In this document: positions 37,081 to 50,100 of the stretch, piece by piece
How positions within the stretch are numbered: the first letter of the stretch is position 1
Layout of the letters: each line of letters opens with the position of its first letter
DNA from: Haliotis asinina
Taxonomy: Eukaryota; Mollusca; Gastropoda; Lepetellida; Haliotidae
Assembly (NCBI RefSeq): GCF_037392515.1
Contig: NC_090287.1
Location: forward strand, 13,939,001-14,003,000
Direction of reading: 5' to 3'
DNA length: 64,000 nucleotides
Position numbers and translations under genes: made by a program
The notes under the pieces: generated by a model
The model's database searches: none
What the model saw: the letters and a program-made list of their open reading frames with translations, nothing else
What the model was told of the DNA's origin: nothing

Positions 37081-39507
37081 CTCAGTGCATAATACTAATA
37101 TGTTGTATTAAGGATTACACTTTCTGATGGAAATACAGATTCTAGTGCTTTCCTGGGCTGAGTAACATGTGGGATTCGACAAAGTCAGCCGTCTAACCTC
37201 CTCCGCCTACGTGGCGTCCACCATATGTTTATGAAAAGGGTGTGCGTATCCTGCCTGACCAATAGCACCTGTTACTGATACAATCCGCAATAAATACAGA
37301 AACCCGGAAATCTCGGATCGTATTGTCACGAGTACAGTTTTGTTCTGGCAAACATGGAAACACTGGATTTAAACTTCGAGATTTGTGGCACGGTTTAGAA
37401 ACGCAACCCTCCAGGATTGTTGTCCATTAGTACAAAAGTGAAGGTAAAAGAAATGATGATGGCCTCCCCATTTCATGTCACCATAAAGGGAAATGAAAGG
37501 GGAACGCTTTATAATGAGAATATACTTGTTACAAGCATATTAGCCTATCGAAATTATTTCATAGTATACAGACGGGCAGACAGAATGTGCATTTGTATAA
37601 GCGACCCTGAGGACAATAGCACATGTGTAAAATTATAACACTGAGTTTACGTGCAACCAGTTAATACGCGTGCTATGGGAACATCAATAAATCCGTAAAC
37701 ACCCATTAACAATTTACATCTTAATGTGGCGAGTTATGTCGTTGATGTGGATCAGGATCCGCTAATCATAGGTTCGAATCCCACATTAGTAACACTACAG
37801 ATACTGGTAAAATTGTTTTGTTTTTTGTTGGCTCCTGCTGCTTGTCTGAATAATTTTGCCTGTGCTACGAGCCATAGATCAAATAAGTTTGTCAGTCATA
37901 CAAAACAGTTATTGTTTGTGACCTAGACATCTGTACAACGTCGTACCACACTGTGCACTCTATGTCTATCTGTCTGACTGTCTGTCTGTATTTGATTTGT
38001 TTTTGCCTTCATTAATACAATTCCTTAAAGAATAACATTTTTCATGTTATTAACTTTGATAGGTGTACACAGTGTTATACATTTTCAACGACGCATATTG
38101 TCTAGCATGTTTATATCAATAGCGAGTTATTAAGGGTGATTAGTTTACTAGCAAAGGAATTGAAGGGCAAAACTGAACATGACATCCTCGTTGTTCATCA
38201 CATCGCTGTCGAGTAGTTCCATTTGTTGTTGGGAAATGACTGTATTTCTACATTTTTCTAAGAACAATTTGAATGAGGAATATACATGATGAATGATAGA
38301 AGAACTCCGATTTATATAATGATCCTAAACTTTGTTTTTTTACACTTCCGCGTCTGGATTTTCTCATTCATGTTGCGGCAGCTTGGATAACATTCTATTT
38401 CCACCATAAAATCTGCATATGAGATTATGCAAATGAGACTGTTATACATGGCGTACCGTTCTGGATTCACAAACCGACTTTTAGGAGTGCCATATTTGGG
38501 ACAAACGTCAAAGTCCATTGAATGCCGAACTGAGACTAAAACCCGCTGTGTTAGCACCAGACACTTACACGCTGGTAACACCGGGGTTATTTACTTCGGG
38601 GATTATTTCTCAAATATGTCGTGTTTCTGCTATCGTGTAGTGAGCTTGTGTTTAACTAGCTAAGTCATGAATACTTATTTAGCTCCAGTTCAGTCTGATC
38701 AATACAGATAAAGTGAAAACGTCGGTTTAATCAATATGGTGACGTATCTTGAAAAAAACGCTTTAATCAATGAGATGACATATGTTCAAAACATGACAAT
38801 ACCATTTCTGTCTATCAATTGTTCTCTCTAAGCAGCTGAACAGTGGGGCGTTCCCATCTGTCGGACATGACACGGTGTTTCAGAGCTCGCTCTGTCGTCA
38901 GGTGACGACGGGAAAGCAGTAGCCTTGTCACAAGCAGTAAATCTATTGCCGCCCATAAAGATTCCATGTGTTCTTCATACGATGTATAATTCTACTAAGT
39001 GTTACTACCTCTTCTTTGTTGTTAGCGTCACACTCCGTCACATTCTTGTTACATTACTACAGTTTGTAAAATGAAATTCTTTCTTGTTTTCTTGTTTGCT
39101 TCGAAGCTTTTTGGCTGGTTCGTGTTCATTCTTCAGGTGGATATTGTGATAATCTTCATAGCCACTTGAAGACCCAGCCCCGAAACGTCATGGTAACCAA
39201 ATAGAGACGTTAATATCCATAAGATTCGTCTTGTTTAGCTTGTAAAATGTTCATTCTGACCACGCAATTCCATCAACCACGTCACTAACCCTGGTTACTT
39301 GACTCTGTTGGTCGTCCTTTTCGATCTCCACACTATATTAACAGAAAAACATAATTAATGTAATATATTAAACATCCATTCCACCGTTCAAGCTTTTTAA
39401 TCAACTGTTTCCGTTAGACACACACGTGACGAAAGATTAAGACATTTATAATCTTTCATATTTTTTAGACTGGTCGACGTGAGATACTCGTATGCGTGCA
39501 AGTAGAC
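37081..39507. other. Region upstream of the 2DBD receptor
   Basis: No exon recognised. AATCAATGAGATGACATATG at 38765 recurs at 40578. GACCCAGCCCCGAAACGTCA at 39170 resembles the end of a Penelope-like or LINE element. A possible 3' splice site (TCATATTTTTTAG, ending 39469) precedes the first coding exon and would imply an upstream non-coding exon. Confidence 0.4.
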
Positions 39508-39852
39508 ATGGCGTCTAAACGAGGACGAGCACGTGCCCAGAGACAATCGAAGTCCCCAAACGGAGAACAGACTCCCTTGACCCCGCTATATACTCCGTAT
39601 TCAGGATGCAGAGAAGAGGGGTCATACACAGATTCACTTGATTCGGGTAGTCTTGAAAGTATCGAGGTAGATGTAGTAAATCCTCGAGACGATAGTGGTG
39701 AAGCATACGGTCCTTCTCACGATAGGTGTAGGAACGGCGACTGCAGAGGGGAGAAGATGGGTGTGACGTTGAAAACGTCGCTGAAATGTGTTGTGTGCGC
39801 CGATAACGCCAGCGGACAATACTTTGGTGCCACTGTCTGTTTACCATGCAAG
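39508..39852 (+). CDS. 2DBD receptor exon 1: A/B region and DBD1 finger 1
   Basis: Encodes residues 1-115, starting at ATG 39508. The N-terminus is basic ([12 protein letters not shown]), followed by a Pro/Thr/Tyr-rich and then Ser/Asp-rich transactivation-like region with no conserved domain. Residues 94-115 are the first zinc finger CVVCADN...[10 protein letters not shown]. Donor AAG|GTAGGT follows the P-box lysine in phase 0. An upstream GTG at 39496 is in frame but is not a eukaryotic start, so I chose the ATG. Confidence 0.9.
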
Positions 39853-40860
39853 GTAGGTTAATGTTTTGCTGTCTGTAAATGTGTGAGAGGATGTTGTTTT
39901 ACGTCGCAGTGTCCAATAAATCAGCTTATCGCGACGACAATAACGGCTGTCTGATATACGTCTCCGGAAGGTGTCTCCTGACCTACCCTGTAGTTGAAGT
40001 TCAAACAGCAGCTACCACTGTTACTACTGCTTGTTGTGCTACTACTAGTGCTTATAATGGTATGTGTATCGTTATAATTATCAGTACAGTATTAATACTA
40101 GAATTGACAACAGTAGCAGCCGCTGCAGTGCTATAGTAGTAGAATAAATAGTAGTGGTCGTACCCAATCATTTTCGTCACCTGTGGGTTACCTGTTTGAA
40201 TCCAGTAATTGAATACGTGTTTTTATCAAAACAGGCGACAATCGAACTATCTGATTGAGTTACAAGCTGACACACCAGTCGATGGCGTTGAGGGAGCACA
40301 AATTGAAAAGCCAATCATAGATGGGCTATCGAACTAGATATACAAACTGGTCTTAGGTGTGTCAAACTTAAGTTCATAAGTTCAAAGTTAAGTACAGAGC
40401 ATCACTGACGCTATAGCTGGGTGTTTTTTAAACACCGGACACACTTGCTATGCAACAACAACGCTGGCATTTAAGTCGGGAATCTCTTCAGATATATACT
40501 GTGTATTTACATCGTGTGTAACAGTTAATGCACAAGCATTCACGTGTCAGTTTGATCGAAACAGATATACTGACAAAAATCAATGAGATGACATATGGCT
40601 GGTTAAAAAGCTGACACAAATATATATCTGTCAAGTCATCCAGTCTCCCTTACCAGCTGAAGATTCCGGTTTCCCCTTCTGCTGGACATGACAGATGACA
40701 GCTGAATTATAATTAAAACAGCACACCCACACACAACCACACAGTCACACAACCACCAACACACGCATGCACAACGCAGAAACACACCCGTATATACATA
40801 CATACACTCATACATTGATGCATGCATGCCTGTTTCCATACATACATACATACATACGGA

Positions 40861-40916
<56 letters not shown>

Positions 40917-43900
40917 TACATACATACATGCATACATACATACATACTTACATACATACATACATATATACAATTTAGGTGTTATGTATGTATGAATGCA
41001 TATTTAGGTAAATGTACATATAAGCACCTGTTGCAAACTTAGATATCTATAGAAAAACAAATCCTTCATATTGTGATCAGCTGAACTAACACTGTAAAAT
41101 CCTAATCCATCGAGCTTGGTTTAAAGTGAAACTTCATTAACAGAGTTCTCATCCGTATTGAAAATCAAGATTCACGAATCGCATATACAAAATGTCCCTA
41201 CGGTTATATACCGTTCACACGAAGATTGTGAGGTGTCCTATCTTCAAGCTGAAGTTCCACGTTATGCATGTGCAGCACTTCTAAGAATGTGTCATTGCAG
41301 TATGGATCTTTTTGCAACTGTATGTCATTTCAAAGACACATCATAACCTGTCACATCCAGATCCGCTTTCACAACGTTGAAACCCAATCACAATACATGT
41401 AATTAATGCATAGCAATATCCTCTTGTCATAGGAAAATATAATATAGCCAACACAGGCGCGTAGGTAATTGTTCATCTTTTGAGCTGGTGTCACGCTGGT
41501 TATGCGATGTAATATGTCTTTCAAAATAGGGGTGGTAGGGTAGCCTAACGGTTAAAGCGTTCGCTCGTCACGCCGAAGACCCGGGTTCGATTCCCCACAT
41601 GGGTACATTTTCTGGTGTCCACCGCCATGATATTACTGGAATATTTCTAAAAAGCGGCGTAAAACTAAACTAACTCACTCATTCTTTCAAAATAGCGAGG
41701 AAGTTGTTAAGACAGGTAAACGAATCTGCTCGACCGAAATATGTTCCCATGAACCCAACACTTAAACCCATGGATGAGATAAGCAATTTTTTCAGACATC
41801 CTCACATTGATCAGAATCGTATTCACAGGGAGAACAGAAATGTTCTCTATCTTCCAGTGGTAATGTTGACCCAGGGACGTATCACTAACTTCACCAAACT
41901 GTTGAACCGACAAGTGAGGAGGAGGGGGCATTTTTGGCCACAGTGCTGCAGTCGGTGCAGTTGCACCATATTGTTTGCAGTTATCGGGTGGTCTTTCGGA
42001 CTATCATAAAATCTACTTATGTGTAACATGGAGGCAAGTTCCATTTCGACCGTATACTTCTTCGAAAGATATACTTTTATTTCCGGTCCCCCTGAATGTT
42101 GAGTTTATAGTATCAGCTACATTGATGTTTGTACATTTTGCACTTGATGTCACATCTGTATTTTATGGTAGTGATAAATACACGCTTAAGTATATTACCA
42201 TCTGGATCACACATTGGACTCTGATGTTAGCTGGGATTTGTCAAGATACAGAAATGGCAATATCTACTGAATACAAAGAAGAAACTCACATGTTTTCCTC
42301 GTTGATTAGGCTTCTAATATGAAGAGGGTTTGTATCACATGTATATCCTTCATGGTCAGATTTTGTATTTCTTTGGTCTTTATCATTAGGAGTGTGAACA
42401 GAGAATAACAAGCTCATCGAAATGAATACAGGAACACCTGAATGCACAGGCGTTCCTTTGTTTCAGATTTTCACCGACAGTGCAGTACAAAGCTTTTGTA
42501 GAAACCTGAAAAACAATAGAGGATCACTTGTACTTTAAGGTGCTCCCTTGTCCGTTTCCATGAGTATGTATGTACAAGTCAGATCAAGATATTCTATCTG
42601 ATGTGTGTGTATGTACATGGTTTATCAGGTTATGTATGTAAATTGTCAGGCAAATGGATTCTTTTCTATTGACAACCAAAACTATGGTTTTCAATTAGCA
42701 GGTCTGTCTAAATGTAATAATTTTTATCATGAAGCTGATTTCTTTAAAATGGAATATGATAATACTATTTGCCGTACTTAGGAACAGCTGTGCTGAGTTG
42801 AGGAAAACCAAAACTCATAGTTTTTGAGCAATGGATAATGCCATATATATCCTTGCATTAACCCATCACGCATTCCACTGAAGTGCACTAAAACTGATTC
42901 TAATTTAATATTCACTTGACCTATTGGTTGATTGCATGGCTAAGTGGCCACGAACAATAGTGTTTTTTTCTTGTTATTTCTCAATGATCAGCTACGGTAA
43001 TCCTGGGGCCATGTTGTATGGAACATAGAAAAGCAGGTTCAGTCAAACATGATATATTTTTTGCACAGTTGTTTTGCGCCACATTTTATTTTTATATGCA
43101 AACATACAACTGAACATTTTGAAAACGGATTGTATGATGCGGTAACATTGAATGTGTTCTGGTACGACATTTAGATCTAAATTATTAATGATAGCATACA
43201 GTTCATTAACGTGCTTTAATCACAGAACACTGCAGTGCAAAATATAGAATGGTTGATCTAAAAAGTGTTTACACAGTCTTTGATATCGACATCGCTTCCT
43301 TAACACGTTCGTAACATAAGTTACTTATCTCATTTCATTTTAAGTGATGATGAACCGAAATGAGTGAGAGTTTATTTATTTATAGAGAAAGGGGAGTCAT
43401 AAAACGTCTACTAACCCTGGGAAAGATGGCCTTGCCTAAATTTACCCCTGGTACTAGGCAGTGTGTTGGGATCACCATGGCATAAGAACATGACAGTTCT
43501 TTCATACAATTTAGAAAAAAAATAATATCATTTAGAGACTATGCGTTTGTATGGAGAGAGGTCATAAAACATGTTACAAGTATTTTGGGGAATTGAAAGA
43601 TATCACACAGGCCCGTGCTATTTTACATGACCCCTCTCAGTACGACTTACAGAGACCAACTATATGGCGTTGTTTGAAACAATACTTTCTATAGTGAAAA
43701 TCTTAGGATATTTACTTTCTATATATTGTGCTAGATGTGCTAGGTAAGTCTGCATTAATTGGACTGGTTGGTTGCGGTCTCGTCTGCACCGACTGAACGA
43801 AGACGAACCAGTTTCAACTAAACCGGTTCTCGAATGTCCTTCACATTGATCGGCAGACATTCCAGTCAAAAGAACGGAGTCAATTTATACGAGAAAAGTA

Positions 43901-44110
43901 GGTCATCCCGTGTGCTGATACCAATTGCTATTGACAACCGTGGTAGGATGAGCAGCATGCTAATTATAGGGGCCACAACAGTGATATGCTAATGAAATCA
44001 TCCATATATAGCCATTAGACTCTGTGGGCGTGACATGCGGCGATGAGAAGACGCGTCTGGATTGACAAGAGTGATATATGGCCATTGCTCAGTGCAAGAT
44101 TTATTATTGC

Positions 44111-44164
<54 letters not shown>

Positions 44165-47100
44165 GAAATTGCCACCCCTTCTCTCCATGCATGCGTGTGT
44201 ATGTGCATGTGTGTGTGTGTGAGCGATTTCTGCTTCATATCACTTGATTCACTGAAAGGACACTAGAAATTGGCTTCGCAAGCTTTAGCCTGGCATAAAA
44301 ACACGATTTCTGTTAGCCCATGCCACAGTTACGGCACTATTTCCATTGCTTTCAAGTAAGTAAGTGCTTTAAAAAAGTTTTCTAAAAAGCAATTTATGTC
44401 AGAAAAAGCAAATATTATTTCTCTCATAAAGGCCTGACGTGTGTTTATATTACATAACATTAACGTACGTATGATTCGCTCTATTCAGAATTTTTTTTTT
44501 TCAGAAATGGGTTTAAACTTAAGGTATTAGATAAATGATCAACAGACCATAATAAATTCCTCCGATTGGGCTCAAGTCACTGTCTATGGCAGTGGTACAC
44601 GTGAAACAATCCATTGTCAAGGTGAAAGGCATTTGTTCTCACTGTAACTTGTAAAGGCCTCTTGTGAGTCCAGAACTGCCGAGCATCATCGTCCCATGAA
44701 ACCAGTCAAATTGGCCTGGGGAATGTTCACCCACTCTTCCTGTTGTGCATTGTGCCAAGTGTTTGTGGTTCTGTGACAGTTGCTGATGTAATCGCAGGTG
44801 TTGTTAAAGAGCCATCCGTAAGTGTTACAAATGGCGTTTGTTAGATGCATGATGTACAGAGAATTTCATCTGTGTGATGAGGTGCCGTTAATTCGTTCTG
44901 GATGTATATCAGATCTGTTCGCCAATCACTGATATGGTCTTACGCTATGTCCTTGACGTCACTGACGTCGCATCTGACGATGCTGATCAGTCGGAATGAT
45001 GCCTCGAGCTGGTCGTCTGAATTCGTAAATATCTGTCCCGCGCAGCAACCGAGTTCTACCGGATCCAGGTAGGTGACGTGTTGACCCCTGCGTCTGAGAA
45101 CGGTTCCACAGTCTTGCAATCGTGCTTGGCGAGACATGGAAAAGGCAGGCTACGGTTGGGGGGTTCTCTCAGTCGCAGCATGTTTCCACGTCCTGCACAA
45201 GTTTGACGACAGACAAATGAAAATGTTTTCCTGCCCCAACGATTCATGTTGCATGTTCATTCCATGTTGGTGAGTTTTGCCGGCACCTTCCCACGTGGTT
45301 GTGTTTCTCTCACTTTCTCGGTGTGTTTTGGCCGTACTTTAATCCATCTGCACAAGTCACCCCCGATACATTCAAACGAAATTGCTATTTGGTATTCATT
45401 TTGTATGAATATAAGCAGAACTTCTACTTTAGCGTTTCTATTTTGGCAGAGTATATGTAACAAATATAATGTGAGTCCTTGCCTGGGAAAGACAGCGTTG
45501 TTTGTTTGATGCCTTTCCTAACGACCAGACAGGTCAATGAGGTAGCCTAGTAGTTAAAATATTCGCTAGTCACGCCGAAGACCCGGATTCGATTCCCACA
45601 TAGGTAAAATTTGTGAGGCCCATTTTTGGGATCCCCTGATGTTGATGGAATATTGCTGGAAGGGCGTAAAACTCAACTAACTCACTCCCTCCTAACGACT
45701 TGAGGACATCCATGTAAATTACAGTCCAGCATCTTGTCTTTTACACCTGTGGCATCTAACCTGTGAAGGCACGGTTAGATTTGGTCCTCAGTAACCCACG
45801 CTGGCTGGTCGGCTTGCTGACTGTGTTAACACGTCATCGTGTCCCAGTTTCGTAGACCGATGCTTATGCTGTTGATCACTGGATAGTCTGGGTCAGACAC
45901 GATTATTTACAGACTGTTGCCATATAACTGAAATAATGCTGAGTGCAGCGTAAAACAACTCACTCGATGGATTCTGGAGTTTATGTTGGACATTTAATGG
46001 CAGTCTTGCAGCGTTTGTGCTGCAAGCTCTATGTATGGGGAGGTATTATATATTACGAACTCTGAGCCAAGTGTCGGTGGTGACCCAGAAATGAGTAACC
46101 TCAATGATAGAGTGAGCATTAGGTATTGCACAACAACAAACCATTTAACCAAGAGCGACTGCAGTTAGGTCACAGTGACAGGGTTATCAGCATTTGGTAA
46201 TGTAATGAGGTTTTCATCCACCTGCCCTCAGTGTTTTGTTTGTACTTGTACCTTAGGTCGCAACGCTCGGTTGTCGTCATTTGTTGCATCGCATCTTCAG
46301 GAAATCACAATCTTATCAATTCAAATTCTGTAGGGCTTTAGAAACTGGCTTCGCGGGTTGTACCCATCTAGGTAATCAAACCTTCTGCTTGACGAGAAAT
46401 AGCTGCACATCACATGACTCATATTTACAATTCTACTGGTTATGATCCAGACTGAGCTCGGAATCGGGTGACCCAACTCAATTCTGTACAGAATTACGGC
46501 CCTTGTTCCTTACATTTCAGCGTAGTGCCTACTATATGAAATAGAGAGACGTTTTATCAACCGCTGACGTAGTTAGAGGACACCTGTTTTACACACTGAT
46601 GATACTGGTCACGAGTAGCTAATGTTTCAGGCATTCGGTACACGGGGTATCAGTTTCGATTAGATTAAAAGTGTTTGTGTACACATTGGTCCGGATCTCG
46701 GACATAATAATTGACCTTTCAACTGCCTCTGCCTATCATGTTCAGGGCCGCCTCCATGGTCCGTAGTGTTTGTCCGAAGACTGTGGTAGGTCCTGGTTCG
46801 CAGCATCCCACTATGCACTGTTCTTGTTGTTTTCCTGGCTGGTCCCCTGCAACAAGGGAACAAAAAAAAAGAGAAAAAAACTGTGGTCACTAAATGTCAT
46901 GAGTTAATATTTAGTCCGTTTTGTCTCGGCCTGTGCGAAAGCACATTTCAAAGAGAAATCTATCGTAATTTAATGAAACAGTCAGAGGTATCAAAATAAT
47001 GTTACTATTTATTGACCCACGACAAGGGCTCACAAAACTATACATTCACCTGTGACAGGGATGACAGAACTATACTTTCACCTGTGACAGGAATGAAACA

Positions 47101-50100
47101 TCTATACATTCACCTGCAACAGGAATAAAACAACTATACATTCACCTGTGACAGGAATGGCACAACTATACATTCTCCTGTGATAGGGATGACAAAACTA
47201 TACATTGACCTGTGACAGGGCTGACACAACTATACTTTCGTCTGTGACAGGGGTGACACAACTATACATTCACCAATGGCAGGGATGACAGAACTATACA
47301 TTCACCTGTGACAGGGACGACACAACTATATTTAACCTGTAACAGGGCTGACGCAACTATTCATTCATCTGTAAGAAGAATGACACAACTATACATTCAC
47401 CTGTGACAGGAATGACACAACTATACATTCACCGATAACAGGAATGACCCAACTGTACTTTCACCTGTGATAGGGACGACACAACTATGCATTCATCCGT
47501 AACAGGAATGGCACAACTATACATTCACTTGCATCTAAAAGGGCCGACAGAACTATACATTCACCTGTTACAAAAATGATGCAACTATGCATTCACCTGT
47601 GACAGGAATGTTAGAACCATACATTCACCTATGACAAAGGCCGACACAACTATACATACACCTGTGACAGGGCTGACACTGTTCATTCACATCTGAAAAT
47701 GCTGACAGAACTATACATTCACATCTGGCAATGCTGACAGAACTATACATTCACATCTGGCAATGCTGACAGAACTATACATTCGCATATGACAATGCTG
47801 ACAGAATTATAAATTCATTCGTCACAGTGCTGACACAGCAAAAATGAAACATTACAGTCGTCTCAGATCTTATGGAGGAATATTCCACCATATCACATCA
47901 CCAGAAATCCAAAGTGTTGTAACGTATGCGCTTATTGAGCCGCACATATCGATCTGTATCCAGAAAGCTCTGATGTTTACTTCGTTGGGATTTATGTACG
48001 TACCTAGAAACCATCGATGTTTGTACTGACCTGATATGTAGACAAGGGTAGTCGCTGATCTATCCTGGGACTCAGTTCCTCAGGTCGATCATTGCGTGTT
48101 TTCTTTTTCATACATTTTCAGGGCTGATTTCAATCAATGCAACCTTGGCTCAAATACACCGATTAATTGCACTTTATAAACCTAACGTTACAAACATACT
48201 TTATCTGTAGTGCAAGGTTAATACACTTCTACTGAACAGCAAAAGAAATGCCACTCTTGGTTTTTAGATAGAAGACATAAACATGAATGCTTACTTTTAT
48301 TAGATTTCATTTTCTCGAAACTTGCGTTTCTTTAGCTGTTCAGTTTATTTTCACTGCAGCATGCTAAGGGAGAATGTTCCGTTTAGCAGCTTAATAGTAA
48401 GAAGAGTATCAGACTCATTTCAAAAGGTTCATTGAACGCCTACAATGAGTGCGTGAGTGTGTGTGTACTTGAGTACATAAGTGAGTGAGTGAAGTTTAAC
48501 CCTGCTTTGATAAATATTTCTGTTATGCCTCGCTGTGTCAACTTACGTCTGGGTACAATGTCAAGGACGTTTGCAAATTTTTCCTTCACTCTATATCATA
48601 GGACATCGTGTGAAAAAATGGCATATGTTCCAAAATTTATATATACCAAATCAATTTTGGTTTACATTAAATAGATGCTACTATGGAAAATATTTACTAA
48701 CATTTACAAAACTATCACACCTTGTTCGGTTAACTGATAATCTGGCTATGTTCTCTTCAGCACAAAACACCAATATTTATGTAAATCTTAAATGGTTGAC
48801 TTTACCTGATTTCATGAAGTGTTAAATTATCAAGTCAACGTGAATACGTATTGACATGAACTTGATATTCATCACGAGTGATGAGTGATGAGAGTAAGTA
48901 TGATCTTACGCAGCTATTAAGCAATATTCCAGCAGCATCTCGGAGTGGACTTCACACTTTGGGAATCGAACCCGCTTTGTTGGCAAGACGAGTGAACGCT
49001 TTAACAACTAGGCGACTCCACCGTCCCTAGACGAAGGTGAAGGCAGTATGGCATGCCTTACACTTTTTGCGACCACCTGGTGTTATCACTAATATTTAGT
49101 GGTCCATACATTTACATTTCATGAATACTGTGATCTTTACGACAACTTAAAAGGTGTGGAATATTTTTCAATAGTTTTGAAGTATTATCTATATATCATC
49201 CGTTCCTTATGTGACAGACGTGCTCGCTGTCCTGGTCCCCACTGTGTGTGATGAATTATGCATGTGTGTCACAAAATAGAACGGGAGTATAGTTGAAAGG
49301 TCACACATACTGATATAAACATACAGGAAAAGAATATAAAGTATGCATACAGCCCACAGTAACTGATGTATTTTGTATTCAAACTATTGGAAGGGCATGA
49401 TCAGGTGGCTGTTTCTGGGTCCCTTTTCTGTCTTACCTATATATTTTTTCATTTATATCTATTAGTGCTAGAATTGGTACATAATATTTTGGATATTCGG
49501 CGTTTTTGTGGTCAGTGAAAACTCAACTTCCTTTGAAAGTAAGAAAAAGTAAAAAGACTTAAGTAATTTGGCTCATGTATAGCTCTGGCAAAAGTGTTGG
49601 GAGATCAAAGTAGAATTAACTGCCATGTTGATAGAAATGTTAACAGAGCACAGAAGAATCCATTAGCAAGTTAAGAGAAATGTTGGTAGATCACAGAAGA
49701 ATCCATTAGCAGGTTGACAGAAATGTTAGCATATTAAAGTAGAATGCATTGTCAGGTTGACAGAGATGTTTTATTGACAGAAGTATGGGAAAATTGCCCG
49801 AAACATCTTTCTGGCACATAGAACATAGGGTTAAACTTTCACACACCCTTTATTGTGCAAGGGAGCCTACTGAGCTCATGGCCCGATCGCAGCCAGGTCC
49901 GTTATTTCCCTCTTCTTATATATTTCCGTTACAAAATGGTCACTTGATTTATGGAAGAAAAGACAACTCATGGATTGAAACCTCGCCAGTATTAACTACT
50001 AGTAAAATCTGATTAATTTGTACCAGACAACCCCATTCTTATGACATTTGTGAACGACATTTTAAACGGTATTGCTCTATTTGTCAGTCTTGTTTCGACA

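Noticed and set aside
37722..37788. Possible tRNA gene: TAATGTG and CACATTA pair as an acceptor stem, with B-box GGTTCGAATCC
   Set aside because: The anticodon and T arms do not fold (GGATC-AG-GATCC leaves no seven-base loop). At best it is a decayed tRNA-derived repeat.
43664..43743. ATG followed by 26 codons and a perfect AG|GTAAGT donor on the plus strand inside receptor intron 1
   Set aside because: No downstream exon in phase and no recognisable product; it would interrupt the receptor, whose exons 1 and 2 already join in frame.
47022..47840. Regularly spaced repeats that look CRISPR-like
   Set aside because: The variable part is also repetitive, there are no unique spacers and the context is an animal intron. 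It is a minisatellite.
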